A DNA stretch of 64,000 bases from Pseudomonadota bacterium (lineage in GTDB: Bacteria; Pseudomonadota; Gammaproteobacteria; Burkholderiales; Rhodocyclaceae): NCBI GenBank assembly GCA_018240785.1, contig JAFEFC010000024.1, forward strand, positions 62,001-126,000, in the 5' to 3' direction. Under the pieces are notes generated by a model. The model searched no databases and was not told where the DNA came from. It saw nothing but the letters and a program-made list of their open reading frames with translations. This document shows positions 45,801 to 54,842 of the stretch, in pieces (position 1 is the first letter of the stretch; every line of letters starts with the position of its first letter). Position numbers and translations under genes: made by a program.

Positions 45801-46103
45801 GTGGCGACCGATTACCTCGACATCGTTTTGCTGGGCAAGGAATACCGCGTGTCCTGCACGCCGGAGAACAAGGAGGCGCTGCGGTCCGCGGTGTCTTATG
45901 TGGATGGAAAGCTCGTCGAACTGGCGGACAAGACGCATGCATCGGGCGAGCGTCTCGCGGTCATGACGGCGCTCAACATCGCCCATGAATTCCTCATGTA
46001 CCAGCGCAGCGGCGGGTTTGACATGGCAGGCGCGAAGCGTAGAATCGGACTCATGAAAGCGCGCCTCGACGGGGTGCTGGCCCAGCAGGAAAAACTCTTC
46101 TGA
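45801..46103 (+). CDS. zapA: Cell division protein ZapA
   Basis: 100-residue FtsZ-ring stabiliser. It shows the ZapA head (DIVLLGKEYRVSCTPENKEALRSAVSYVDGKL) and C-terminal helix (ERLAVMTALNIAHEFL). The GTG at 45801 is the only plausible start; it lies four bases after the ZapB-like gene. The 6S RNA gene follows immediately, the usual zapA-ssrS arrangement. Confidence 0.92.
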   Translation: MATDYLDIVLLGKEYRVSCTPENKEALRSAVSYVDGKLVELADKTHASGERLAVMTALNIAHEFLMYQRSGGFDMAGAKRRIGLMKARLDGVLAQQEKLF

Positions 46104-46128
46104 GGGCCAGCCCGAGGCGACAAAGGTC

Positions 46129-46308
46129 AATCCCCTGCAGTGTTCGTTGAAGCCGTAGATTCCTTGAACCAATAGTCGAAAGACTTGGTTGCCTACCATG
46201 GATGCCGCGGTGTGCATGCCCCTCGCGGGTGAGCCTTAAGCGGAAGGAAAGCGACCTCCCTGAACCCCAGGTTCAGGATGCCCGGTGGAAACGGCACAGG
46301 CGGGGGGC
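46129..46308 (+). ncRNA. ssrS: 6S RNA
   Basis: About 180 nt between zapA and a permease gene. Hallmarks are a closing stem (TCCCCTGCAG near 46131 with CACAGGCGGGG near 46296-46306), TGTTCG just inside the 5' strand, GAGCCTTAAGC in the central region (46231-46241) and the CCTGAACCCCAGGTTCAGG hairpin (46259-46277), matching proteobacterial 6S RNA. It binds sigma-70 RNA polymerase and mimics an open promoter. Ends are approximate to a few bases. A strong intrinsic terminator follows at 46320-46345. Confidence 0.9.
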
Positions 46309-46319
46309 CATTCATGAAG

Positions 46320-46345
46320 CGCGGCGAAAGCCGCGTTTTTTCTTT
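46320..46345 (+). terminator. Intrinsic terminator after 6S RNA
   Basis: Stem CGCGGC-GAAA-GCCGCG followed by TTTTTTCTTT, the clearest Rho-independent terminator in the window. It begins about 12 bases beyond the predicted 6S 3' end and would end a longer precursor. Confidence 0.85.
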
Positions 46346-46390
46346 GGTGCGCCCGGCAGGGTGCACCGCTTCGTGGAGTGTCTGCAGGGC

Positions 46391-47197
46391 ATGGATTTGA
46401 ACGTGTGGTGGCTGGCCTACCCGGTGCTCGGTGCCGTGGTGGGCTTTTTTGCCGGGCTGCTCGGCGTGGGGGGCGGAGGCATCATGGTGCCGTTGCTGAC
46501 CACCCTGTTCGTCGCCCAGGGCTTCCCGTTCGACCAGGTCGTGCATATGGCGCTGGGCACGTCCATGGCCGGCATCGTGCTCACGTCGATGTCCAGCCTG
46601 CGCGCTCATCATCAGCATGGCGCGGTGCGCTGGGACATCGTCATGGGCATCACGCCCGGCATCCTGCTGGGCACCTTTTGCGGCACGTTCATCGCTTCGC
46701 GCATCGACACTCTGCCGCTGGCGATATTCTTCGTCGCGTTCATGGGCTACGTGTCGCTGCAGATGCTGATCAACGTCAAGCCCAAGCCTTCGCGTGAAGT
46801 TCCCGGCCTCGTCGGGCTGAGCGCCGCCGGCGCAGGGATCGGCGGCGTGTCGGCGCTGGTGGCGATCGGCGGCGGTTCGCTGTCGGTGCCGTTCATGACC
46901 TGGTGCAACGTCAAGATGCAGCACGCCATCGGCACCTCCTCGGCCATCGGCCTGCCGATCGCGGTGGCGGGCACCGTCGGCTACATGATCAACGGCTGGA
47001 GCGCGCCGGGGATGCCGCCCTACACGCTGGGTTACATCTATCTGCCCGCGCTGGTGCTGGTGAGCGCGGTGAGCATGGCGATGGCACCGGTCGGCGCCCG
47101 GCTGGCGCACAAGCTTCCGGTTCCGGTGCTGAAGAAGATCTTCGCCGGTGTCCTGATCTCGCTGTCGCTCAAGATGCTGCACAGCCTGCTCGGCTGA
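46391..47197 (+). CDS. TauE/SafE-family sulfite/anion exporter
   Basis: 268-residue membrane protein of the TauE/SafE (DUF81) family with about eight helices. The two internal repeats carry FFAGLLGVGGGGIMVPLL (near 18-35) and GIGGVSALVAIGGGSLSVPF (near 155-175). Members move sulfonate-derived anions such as sulfite or sulfoacetate; the substrate is unknown. The ATG at 46391 starts just before the first helix; the upstream open frame runs through the 6S RNA gene and is rejected. It probably has its own promoter after the 6S terminator. Confidence 0.85.
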   Translation: MDLNVWWLAYPVLGAVVGFFAGLLGVGGGGIMVPLLTTLFVAQGFPFDQVVHMALGTSMAGIVLTSMSSLRAHHQHGAVRWDIVMGITPGILLGTFCGTFIASRIDTLPLAIFFVAFMGYVSLQMLINVKPKPSREVPGLVGLSAAGAGIGGVSALVAIGGGSLSVPFMTWCNVKMQHAIGTSSAIGLPIAVAGTVGYMINGWSAPGMPPYTLGYIYLPALVLVSAVSMAMAPVGARLAHKLPVPVLKKIFAGVLISLSLKMLHSLLG

Positions 47198-47222
47198 GTC
47201 CTCGTCGGCAGTCTGCAAGCGA

Positions 47223-47254
47223 GCTCATGACTGGATATAATTCCAGTCATGAGC
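47223..47254. promoter_or_regulatory. LexA-box-like palindrome with embedded -10, overlapping helicase start codon
   Basis: GCTCATGACTGGA and TCCAGTCATGAGC are perfect 13-bp inverted arms around TATAAT (47236-47241). The core CTGGATATAATTCCAG (47231-47246) has the CTG-N10-CAG, AT-centred form of LexA boxes. The TATAAT is a perfect -10 and would start transcription at about 47248, i.e. at the ATG at 47249. The -35 match (CTGCAA at 47213) is weak. Confidence 0.6.
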
Positions 47255-49399
47255 GCCTCCAACCTCCTGCCCGATCCGCCGTCTGCCGATCGCCTCCCCG
47301 CCTGTGATGGCGCCGACCCGGTGCCCTGGCTGGCGCGGCTCAATGCGGCGCAGCGCGAGGCGGTGGAATATGGTGCGGACGAGGGACGGGGCGAGCATGC
47401 GGGCGGGCCGCTGCTGGTGATCGCCGGCGCGGGCTCGGGCAAGACCAGCACACTCGCGCACCGTGTCGCCTGGCTGATCGCTGGCGGCGCCGATCCTGCC
47501 CGCATCCTGCTGCTGACCTTCTCGCGCCGTGCAGCCGAGGAAATGGGGCGCCGCGTGCAGCGCATCCTCGGCGAGCTCGCGGCGGCGCAACCCTGGCTCG
47601 GCGGCGCGACGCTTGCCTGGTCGGGCACCTTTCACGGCGTGGGCGCACGGCTGTTGCGCGAGTACGCCGGCCGCATCGGGCTCGATCCGGCGTTCACCAT
47701 CCACGACCGCGAGGATTCCGCCGACCTGCTGAACCTGGTCCGGCACGACCAGGGCTTGTCGGCGAAGAGCCGGCGCTTCCCGCTCAAGGGCACCTGCCTG
47801 GCAATCTACTCCGCCGCGGTGAACACACGCGCGCCGCTGGCCGAAGTGCTGCAGGCCTCCTTTCCATGGTGCGCCGAGTGGGAAAGCGAGCTGAAGCAGT
47901 TGTTCCGCGCCTATGTCGAGGCCAAGCAGGCGCAGCAGGTGCTCGATTACGACGACCTGCTGCTGTACTGGTCGCAGATGATGGCCGAGCCGGCGCTGGC
48001 GCAGGAGGTAGGCGCGCTGTTCGAGCACGTGCTGGTCGACGAGTACCAGGACACCAACCACCTGCAGGCGGCCATCCTGCTGGCGATGAAACCCGATGGC
48101 CGCGGCCTGACCGTGGTCGGTGACGATGCGCAGGCGATCTACGCCTTCCGCGGCGCCACGGTGCGCAACATCCTGGATTTTCCTGCCGCGTTCGAGCCGC
48201 CGGTGCGGGTGGTGACGCTGGAGCGCAACTACCGCTCGACGCAGCCCATCCTCGCCGCGGCCAATGCGGTGATCGGGCTTGCCGCCGAGCGCTACGCAAA
48301 GGACCTGTGGTCGGATCGCGAATCCTCCCGGCTCCCGCGCCTGGTGTCGGTGAAGGATGATGCCGACCAGGCCGCCTTCGTCGTCGACCAGGCGCTGGCG
48401 CGGCGCGAGGACGGGCTCAAGCTCAGGCAGCAGGCGGTGCTGTTCCGCGCTTCCAGCCACAGCGCGCGGCTGGAGATGGAGCTGACGCGGCGCAACATCC
48501 CCTTCGTGAAGTTCGGCGGGCTCAAGTTCCTCGAAGCGGCGCACGTCAAGGATGTGCTCGCGCTGCTGCGCTGGGCGGAAAATCCGCGCGATCGCATCTC
48601 GGGCTTCCGCGCCATCCAGTTGCTGGCCGGCATCGGCCCGAAGACCGCCGGCCGCGTGCTCGACAACGTCTGTGCCGTGCCCGAGGGCTGTGCGCTGCTC
48701 GCCGAGCAGCCGGTGCCGGAGGTGGCGCGCGAAGGCTGGGAAGGGTTCGCCGCGCTCGTGGACCGCCTAGCCGGTCGCGGCGCTGGCGGCGCTGCGCCGT
48801 GGCCGGCGGAGTTCGAGCTTGCCTGCCGCTGGTATGAGGCGCAGATGCCGCGCCTGTATGAGGACGCCGCGGTGCGCCTGCTCGATATCCAGCAACTCGC
48901 CCGCATTGCCGCCAGCTATCCGAGCCGTCAGCGCTTCCTCACCGAACTCACGCTGGATCCGCCCAGTGCCACCAGCGATGAAGCCGGCACCCCGCTGCTC
49001 GACGAGGACTACCTGATCCTGTCCACGATGCATTCGGCCAAGGGCCAGGAATGGAGCGCGGTGAGCGTGCTGAACGTGGTGGATGGCTGCATCCCGTCCG
49101 ACATCGCCACCCGCAATGCCGCCGAGATCGAGGAGGAGCGCCGTCTGCTGTACGTGGCGATGACGCGGGCGAAGGACCAGCTCGACCTCATCGTGCCGCA
49201 GCGCTTCTACGTGACGCAGCAGCAGGGCCTGGGCGACCGCCATGTGTACGCCGGACGCAGCCGCTTCATTCCCAACCGGCTGCTCGGGCATTTCGAACAG
49301 GCGAGCTGGCCACCGCCCCCGCCCGAACTGCGCGGCTCGCCCGCCTCCCGCCAGGCCGCGGTCGATCTCGCGGCGAAGATGCGGAACATGTGGTCCTGA
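47249..49399 (+). CDS. UvrD/Rep-family ATP-dependent DNA helicase
   Basis: 716-residue superfamily 1A helicase, about UvrD length. Walker A GAGSGKTST (60-68), motif Ia TFSRRAAEEM, Walker B VLVDEYQDTN (about 260), motif III VGDDAQAIYAFRGA, motif IV LERNYRST, motif V TMHSAKGQEW and motif VI RRLLYVAMTRAKDQL are all present, so it should be active. It is not UvrD itself, since the C-terminal UvrD repair tail is absent and it ends soon after motif VI. The start codon lies within a LexA-box-like palindrome, suggesting SOS control and possibly a leaderless transcript. Confidence 0.92.
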   Translation: MSASNLLPDPPSADRLPACDGADPVPWLARLNAAQREAVEYGADEGRGEHAGGPLLVIAGAGSGKTSTLAHRVAWLIAGGADPARILLLTFSRRAAEEMGRRVQRILGELAAAQPWLGGATLAWSGTFHGVGARLLREYAGRIGLDPAFTIHDREDSADLLNLVRHDQGLSAKSRRFPLKGTCLAIYSAAVNTRAPLAEVLQASFPWCAEWESELKQLFRAYVEAKQAQQVLDYDDLLLYWSQMMAEPALAQEVGALFEHVLVDEYQDTNHLQAAILLAMKPDGRGLTVVGDDAQAIYAFRGATVRNILDFPAAFEPPVRVVTLERNYRSTQPILAAANAVIGLAAERYAKDLWSDRESSRLPRLVSVKDDADQAAFVVDQALARREDGLKLRQQAVLFRASSHSARLEMELTRRNIPFVKFGGLKFLEAAHVKDVLALLRWAENPRDRISGFRAIQLLAGIGPKTAGRVLDNVCAVPEGCALLAEQPVPEVAREGWEGFAALVDRLAGRGAGGAAPWPAEFELACRWYEAQMPRLYEDAAVRLLDIQQLARIAASYPSRQRFLTELTLDPPSATSDEAGTPLLDEDYLILSTMHSAKGQEWSAVSVLNVVDGCIPSDIATRNAAEIEEERRLLYVAMTRAKDQLDLIVPQRFYVTQQQGLGDRHVYAGRSRFIPNRLLGHFEQASWPPPPPELRGSPASRQAAVDLAAKMRNMWS

Positions 49400-49426
49400 G
49401 CCCGCGGCCACTGTTCGCCTGCCGCG

Positions 49427-50908
49427 TCACAGCGTCTTCAGGTACTCGAGCAACGCTTCCTTGTCGGCCGGCGGCAGATCGGTGCCGAACGCGTGTCCCT
49501 CGTTGCCGCCACCCTTCGCGCTCGTATCGTGACGGGTGCCGATGCGCTCCGCTTCCGCGCCGCTGGTGATGAAGCCGACCTTGACCGGGTCGTACACGTC
49601 GTAGCCGCGCCAGAAGACGGTCGGGCGCCGTGATGGCGGTTCGAGCAGATCCTGCAGGGTGGGCACCGAGCCGTTGTGCAGGTAGGGCGCGCGCAGCCAG
49701 ATGCCGTCGAGGAAGGCGGCGACGTAGCCGGTGAGCGGCGCCTCGACCAGGCCCGGGCGCTCGATGCCCATGTCGCGCACGACCTTGTTCGCCTCGCGCG
49801 CGGCTTTCTCGTTCCAGGTGTCGATGCGATCGCGGCTGGTGCCGACCTCGGCCAGCGGCACGACGGTGCCGGTGCGTGCCGAGGCGTGGCAGGCGGCGCA
49901 GGTGGCGTCGAACACCGCCTTGCCGCGCGCGGCCTTTTCCGCGTCGATCGGAAACGGATACTTCGGCGCGCGCTTGGCGCTGACGTAGTCCTGGATCCAG
50001 CGCACCTGGCCGAGGAATTCGTCGTTGTTCTTCGGCGGCGCGCCCAGCAGGCCGAGTGCGGAGTCGATGATCACCGAGTAGGGATCGTGGCTGTCGCCGG
50101 CGAAGTTCATGCGCATGCCCTGCTCGGGCTTGTACTTGCCCAGGTTCCAGATCGACGGCATGTCGGTGGGGCCCAGGCTGTCATCCATCGGCCAGCGGAT
50201 CATGAAGTACTTGGTCAGGTTCATCGCGTCGTCGCGGCCGCGCCCCCAGGGCGGGAAGTCGGTGCGGTACAGCCAGGCGAACTGCTGCTCGCGCTCGAGC
50301 AGGCGCTTCTTCGTGATGGGGATGATCAGGAAGCGGTAGATCACCCGGTCGATGAAGGACAGGTCGGTGACCAGGCGGATTTCGGCCATCAGGTTGTCGG
50401 CGTTGAAGCGCGGGTCCTTCGCGCAATCGACCAGGAAGCGGAAGAAGGCCCACAGGTTCAGCGTGTGGTTGGGCCCGGTGGGCACGAACACCGGTGCCGC
50501 GTCGGGCGCGGTGCGGTAGCTGGCGACGTGGCAGGAGGCACAGTTGTTGGCGACGCGCGGAAAGCCCACCACCTTCTTCGAAAAGCCGGCCGGCAGTTCC
50601 TGGCCTTCCTCCCACACCACGCCGAACGACGCGTAGCCGCCCGGACCGGGCAGCAGGTCGGGAAACACGCGCGGCAGCACGTAGAAGATCCAGTACGGGA
50701 TGCCGGCGTCGCGCTCGGCGCCGATCGAGCCGTACTTGAAGCGCATGTCGGGATCGTTCGTGATCCATTCTGGCTGCGGTTCCTCGCGGAAGAACTTGTA
50801 CCAGGCGAAGGCGCCGCCGGCCGCGCCCAGCGCGAGCAGCAGCGCGAGGACAAGCAACAGACTCCGGCCGCGCTGGTGTGTGCCGACGGTGAGAGGGTTG
50901 CGTTTCAT
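49427..50908 (-). CDS. Anchored dihaem cytochrome c, peroxidase/RoxA-like family
   Basis: 493-residue protein with an N-terminal membrane anchor (16-36) and two haem sites, CASCH (123-127) and CAACH (337-341). The region PYWIFYVLPRVFPDLLPGPGGYASFG, the APYLHNGSVPTLQDLLEP block and the ending GHAFGTDLPPADKEALLEYLKTL are typical of dihaem cytochrome c peroxidase/MauG/RoxA-related proteins. It is a close relative of the 533-residue neighbour. Last gene of the five-gene cluster, convergent with the helicase gene. Its reaction is unknown: peroxide reduction, oxygenation, or electron transfer are all possible. Confidence 0.82.
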   Translation of the reverse strand: MKRNPLTVGTHQRGRSLLLVLALLLALGAAGGAFAWYKFFREEPQPEWITNDPDMRFKYGSIGAERDAGIPYWIFYVLPRVFPDLLPGPGGYASFGVVWEEGQELPAGFSKKVVGFPRVANNCASCHVASYRTAPDAAPVFVPTGPNHTLNLWAFFRFLVDCAKDPRFNADNLMAEIRLVTDLSFIDRVIYRFLIIPITKKRLLEREQQFAWLYRTDFPPWGRGRDDAMNLTKYFMIRWPMDDSLGPTDMPSIWNLGKYKPEQGMRMNFAGDSHDPYSVIIDSALGLLGAPPKNNDEFLGQVRWIQDYVSAKRAPKYPFPIDAEKAARGKAVFDATCAACHASARTGTVVPLAEVGTSRDRIDTWNEKAAREANKVVRDMGIERPGLVEAPLTGYVAAFLDGIWLRAPYLHNGSVPTLQDLLEPPSRRPTVFWRGYDVYDPVKVGFITSGAEAERIGTRHDTSAKGGGNEGHAFGTDLPPADKEALLEYLKTL

Positions 50909-51002
50909 GGCTTGTTTGCTCCCGGGATTGGGCCGGCGGCGTCGATCGGGATGCGGGGCTGCTGTTCGCAACCCGCGTGCACCCGTGCGGCGAGGGGCGC
51001 GG

Positions 51003-52604
51003 TCAGAAGGTCTTGAGGAATTCGACCAGCGCCTCCTTGTCGGCGTCCGGCAGATCGGTGCCGTAGGCGTGGCCTTCGTGTCCGGCATTGCCGTTGCCGG
51101 GCTTGGTGGTATCGAACACGAACAGGCCCGCGGTGGTGCCGTCCTTCGCATCGGCAGGCAGGGTGGATGCGAAGCCGATCCGCTCACGATCGTAGAGGTC
51201 GCTGCCACGCGCGAACTTCGCCGGGCGCATCGACGACGGTTCGAGCAGGTCGCGCAGCGTGGGCACCGAGCCGTTGTGCAGGTAGGGCGCGCGCAGCCAG
51301 ATACCGTCGAGCGGCATGTTGGCGTAGCCCCACGTCTTGCGGAAATGCTGGAAGCGGTGCGGGTAGCCGGCGTACAGCGTCGCCTGGTTCACAGCGAGGT
51401 CGCGCGTGTAGGAGTCGAGCCGTGCGCGGTCGGTGCCGATCTCGGCGATCGGCGTCACATGCCCGACCTTTGCGCCGCGGAAATCGCTGCCGCTGGCGCC
51501 GTGACAGCCGGCGCAGTATTCGGCATACAAGGGCGCGCCGCGCGCCGCGCGGTCGCGGTCGATCGGGTAGGGGTATTGCGGCGGGGTCGCGTCCAGCAGC
51601 CACTCCTCGACGCGGCCGATCGCTGCGAGGTCGATGGTGGGCGGCGTGGTGCCGGTGCCGAAGGCGGCGCTCTTGTTGCGCTCTTCGGTGTGGTTGTTGT
51701 TGCCGTCCCAGTGCAGTTGCATGCGCTCGCCGTCGTCGCGCGTCATGCGCTTGCGCTGGTTCCAGATCGACGGGAAATCGGACGCGCCGAGCAGCTCCTG
51801 CGCGGGCAGCATCTTCATTGGAAAGTTGAACAGCACCTTCGCCGAGTTGAATGTGTCCACCCGGCCCGGCCCCCATTCCGGCTGGTCGGCGACGAAGTCG
51901 AAGCGGCCGCGCAGCATCAGCAGGCGCTCGCGCATCAGCGCGATCGCCACCGGATACACGAGGTAGCGGTCGATCGGGTTCAGCTTGCCGGCGAGGCGGT
52001 CGATCTCGGGCACGATGAACTCGCGTGAGAACTTTGGCCCGGCGGCGCAGTTGAAGAAGAAGGTCTCGAAGGCGCGGATGTCGAAGCGGTGCGCCGGCAT
52101 GCCCACGATGATGCGCGGGGCGGCATCCGGCGCGTCGCGCACAGTGCTGGTGTGGCAGGCGGCGCAGTTCAGGAATACGCGGTCCAGCCCGAGGTTGCGC
52201 CGCTTCGACACGCCGATCGGCAGGTCGCGGCCGTCCTCGTAGATCAGGCCGAGCGCGGCGTAGCCGCTCACCGCGGGAGTGCCCGCCGCGGGGCCTGTCG
52301 CGGTCCTGATCGCCGACGCGGCAGCAGGGCGAGCACTGGCCGGCAGATGTTCGGCGCACACCTGCGGCAGCGCCTGCCAGATCCAGTAGGGAAAGCCGGA
52401 TTCGCGTTCGCCGCCGGTGGAGCCGTACTTGAAGTGCTGCAGCGGGTCGGTGTAGGTCACCGCTTCGTCGGGCAGGAAGCGCGCCATCGCATACAGCGCC
52501 ACCAGCAGGATGACGATCCATGGCAGCCAGACGATGAAGCGCCACAGCAGGCCCGGCCTGCGGTGTGCGACCGGCGTGGGCGCGGGGCGGGCGGGCTCGG
52601 TCAT
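51003..52604 (-). CDS. Anchored dihaem cytochrome c, peroxidase/RoxA-like family
   Basis: 533-residue paralogue of the next gene. Membrane anchor at 20-43; haem motifs CAACH (147-151) and CAGCH (364-368). Diagnostic blocks: FPYWIWQALPQVC, GYAALGLIYEDGRDLPIGVSKRR, EWGPGRVDTFNSAK, DFPSIWNQRKRM, GIWLRAPYLHNGSVPTLRDLLEP, and the ending GHAYGTDLPDADKEALVEFLKTF. About 25 residues rich in Ala/Pro/Thr are inserted after residue 90 relative to the neighbour. The ATG follows the 719-residue gene by 21 bases. Confidence 0.82.
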   Translation of the reverse strand: MTEPARPAPTPVAHRRPGLLWRFIVWLPWIVILLVALYAMARFLPDEAVTYTDPLQHFKYGSTGGERESGFPYWIWQALPQVCAEHLPASARPAAASAIRTATGPAAGTPAVSGYAALGLIYEDGRDLPIGVSKRRNLGLDRVFLNCAACHTSTVRDAPDAAPRIIVGMPAHRFDIRAFETFFFNCAAGPKFSREFIVPEIDRLAGKLNPIDRYLVYPVAIALMRERLLMLRGRFDFVADQPEWGPGRVDTFNSAKVLFNFPMKMLPAQELLGASDFPSIWNQRKRMTRDDGERMQLHWDGNNNHTEERNKSAAFGTGTTPPTIDLAAIGRVEEWLLDATPPQYPYPIDRDRAARGAPLYAEYCAGCHGASGSDFRGAKVGHVTPIAEIGTDRARLDSYTRDLAVNQATLYAGYPHRFQHFRKTWGYANMPLDGIWLRAPYLHNGSVPTLRDLLEPSSMRPAKFARGSDLYDRERIGFASTLPADAKDGTTAGLFVFDTTKPGNGNAGHEGHAYGTDLPDADKEALVEFLKTF

Positions 52605-52625
52605 GGTCTTGCTCCTCGGTGCAGA

Positions 52626-54785
52626 TCAGTCGGTGCCCGCCACGCAGGGGGCGAGCGTCGCATAGGGGCGGGCGAGCACCGCAGCGGGTGTGAGGGAACG
52701 CTGCGCCAGCAGCCCCTCGAGCCGGGCGGTCATCGCCGGCCGGTCGGACGACTGCAGGAAGGCGGCCGCATGGGCAGCGGCCGGCGGCGGCATCGGCGTC
52801 TTCGGCCGCGTGGCCGGCTGGCGCGCGTTCATCGCCAGCCGGAACAGCATGCGTTCGGCACAGCCGGTGATCTGCGCCCGTACCTGGTCGTCGCTGCCGC
52901 GCAGGAAACCCGGCGGGAAAAGGGTCGCTGCGGCGTGGCACTGGCTGCACTGGCGTGCGAAAGGCTGCAGGTCGGGCGGCCAGGCCGTGTCACGCACCGG
53001 CACCGGATCGGCCAGCCGCGGCGCAGTGCGCGAAGGCCGAACCGCTGGCGACGTCATCGCTGCGGGCGAGACGCCAAGACTCGCAAGCAGTGGCGGCAGC
53101 ACGGCCGATCGGCGCAGCGGCGCCGCATCGAGGGCGTCGCTGCTACCGGCGAGCGTCGCTTCGGCGAGCCGGTCGATCGCCGCGTCCAGCGGCGCCAGGT
53201 CGGCGACGAGCGTCACGCTCGCGCGCACCGGGGGCGGTTCGGCGCCCGTGGACGCGCCAGGCCAGGTGACGTCTATCCGTCGGATGGTCTCGCCGCTGGC
53301 GGCGCGCACGCTGCGATCGCCGCGGCTCGGCACGAGATGCATCGTCATCTGCGCCGCGCCGCGGCGCGTGGAAGTCGAATCGAGTACGACCGCGCCGATC
53401 CCATCGTTGCCGGGAAGGACCAGCCGATCGCCGCTGCCGCCTGCCGCCGTCCCGTCACGCAGCGCGAGGCGCGCCTGCAGGCGGGCGCCCTCCGCCCCCT
53501 CGCAGTCGAGATCGAGCCGGGCTCCGGCGGCTGCGCGCCCGATGCAGCTCAAGGCCAACTGGCGGACATCCGTCGCCACGCCGTGCTGCGCCGCCAGGGC
53601 GCGCAGCCGCCGGTCGATGAGGGCGATGTCCGCGCGTGAAAAGAACATCGACAGCGCACCGACGAAGCGGACCGCATCCGCTGCGCTGCGGCCCGGCCAT
53701 GTTTCCAGCGGCGCGCGCAGCGCCAGCGGATCGAAGGCGGCCGCAATGTCGGCGTAACGGCGCAACTCCGCGTCGGCGGGCGGCGGGCGGCCACCCTCGA
53801 TGCCGGCGAAGGGCTGGCGGTTGGGCAATGACGGGTCGGCAATCGCCAGCCCGGACGGCCAGCGCTGCTGCCAGTTTGCCAGCAGCGGTTCGAGCAGGGC
53901 CGGCCGGTGGGCGAGCGCATCGACCGTCGTGCTGCGGCCGTCGGTGAGCCGATGGCGCAGCGCCTGGCGCAGCGCCTCGGCGCGGCAGTTCACCGCCGCC
54001 TCGCGGCGCGGCGCGGCGCAGCCCTCGCGCCACAGGCGTTGGGCCGTGCCGAGCAGGTTGGCACGTGCGGTGGCGCTATTGATCGCGTCGGGCACGTCCA
54101 CCCCATGGCGCCAGTCCAGGCCGTAGTAGGGCAGCCCGGTCGCCGCGAGCCGCGCGGCCACCGGTGCGCTGGCGCTGGTCTCGTCCCAGGACTGGCGCGA
54201 GAAAATGGGGGCGGCGTTGTGATGGCAGGCGAGGCACAGCGTGCGGCTGGCGTAGCCGACGTCGGGCGTGGCGCCCGCGCGGTAGTTGCGCACCAACTGG
54301 AATTCGAAGCGTCCGGCGGCCTCGTTGTAGCTGATCACTTCGAGCGCGGCGGCCTTCTCGTGGTAGGCCACGTACAGGCGGTCGCGCAGGTAGGGGTGGC
54401 CGGGGGCCGAGGTCGCCGTCGGTTCGCCGGTCACGGCCGCCACCACACGGGGGTAGCGGAAGGCGTCGGTGTCTCCTGCGGCATGGCGTTGCAGCGAGCG
54501 GCCGAGCGGAATCAGTACCACGGAAAGTCCTCCGGACGGCTGGCCAGGGTCGAGCTGAAGCGAGACGCGCTGCAACAACGCCGGGAAAGGGAAGGGCAGC
54601 GACGGAACGCCGCTTGCGCCCACCTCGAAGAGTTCGTCGAACAACGAGCGCCCTGCGACTGGCAGGTCGGGGCCGGCTGCCTCGATGACGCTGGCGGGTG
54701 CCGCCGCCGGTGAGGCCATCGTGCCGGCGGGCGCCAGCGCGGCTGTCAGCGCCAGGCTTTGGCACAGCGACGACCATCGCAACAT
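52626..54785 (-). CDS. Large secreted dihaem c-type cytochrome of unknown family
   Basis: 719 residues with a signal peptide (1-24). Two CxxCH motifs lie unusually far apart: CLACH (184-188), next to a second histidine, and CSQCH (613-617) near the C-terminus. The ~400 residues between are haem-free and partly beta-rich (ARLDLDCEGAEGARLQARLALRDG), so the protein may combine two single-haem domains with an unrelated central domain. It lacks the HNGSVPTL signature of its neighbours. I do not recognise a family; secretion and haem binding are the only firm statements. Confidence 0.75.
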   Translation of the reverse strand: MLRWSSLCQSLALTAALAPAGTMASPAAAPASVIEAAGPDLPVAGRSLFDELFEVGASGVPSLPFPFPALLQRVSLQLDPGQPSGGLSVVLIPLGRSLQRHAAGDTDAFRYPRVVAAVTGEPTATSAPGHPYLRDRLYVAYHEKAAALEVISYNEAAGRFEFQLVRNYRAGATPDVGYASRTLCLACHHNAAPIFSRQSWDETSASAPVAARLAATGLPYYGLDWRHGVDVPDAINSATARANLLGTAQRLWREGCAAPRREAAVNCRAEALRQALRHRLTDGRSTTVDALAHRPALLEPLLANWQQRWPSGLAIADPSLPNRQPFAGIEGGRPPPADAELRRYADIAAAFDPLALRAPLETWPGRSAADAVRFVGALSMFFSRADIALIDRRLRALAAQHGVATDVRQLALSCIGRAAAGARLDLDCEGAEGARLQARLALRDGTAAGGSGDRLVLPGNDGIGAVVLDSTSTRRGAAQMTMHLVPSRGDRSVRAASGETIRRIDVTWPGASTGAEPPPVRASVTLVADLAPLDAAIDRLAEATLAGSSDALDAAPLRRSAVLPPLLASLGVSPAAMTSPAVRPSRTAPRLADPVPVRDTAWPPDLQPFARQCSQCHAAATLFPPGFLRGSDDQVRAQITGCAERMLFRLAMNARQPATRPKTPMPPPAAAHAAAFLQSSDRPAMTARLEGLLAQRSLTPAAVLARPYATLAPCVAGTD

Positions 54786-54842
54786 GTCCGCCCCCGCACA
54801 GATCGGCCCAGCCGCGCGTGCGCCGAGGCGCGGCTGGGCGCA

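Noticed and set aside
46202-46390. Extension of the TauE/SafE gene upstream to 46202
   Set aside because: The stretch is the 3' half of the 6S RNA and its intrinsic terminator.
49427-52604. Naming the 493- and 533-residue cytochromes as rubber oxygenase RoxA
   Set aside because: They share the superfamily signatures, but RoxA is larger and secreted without an anchor, and I cannot verify its active-site residues here. A general peroxidase/RoxA-like label is safer.
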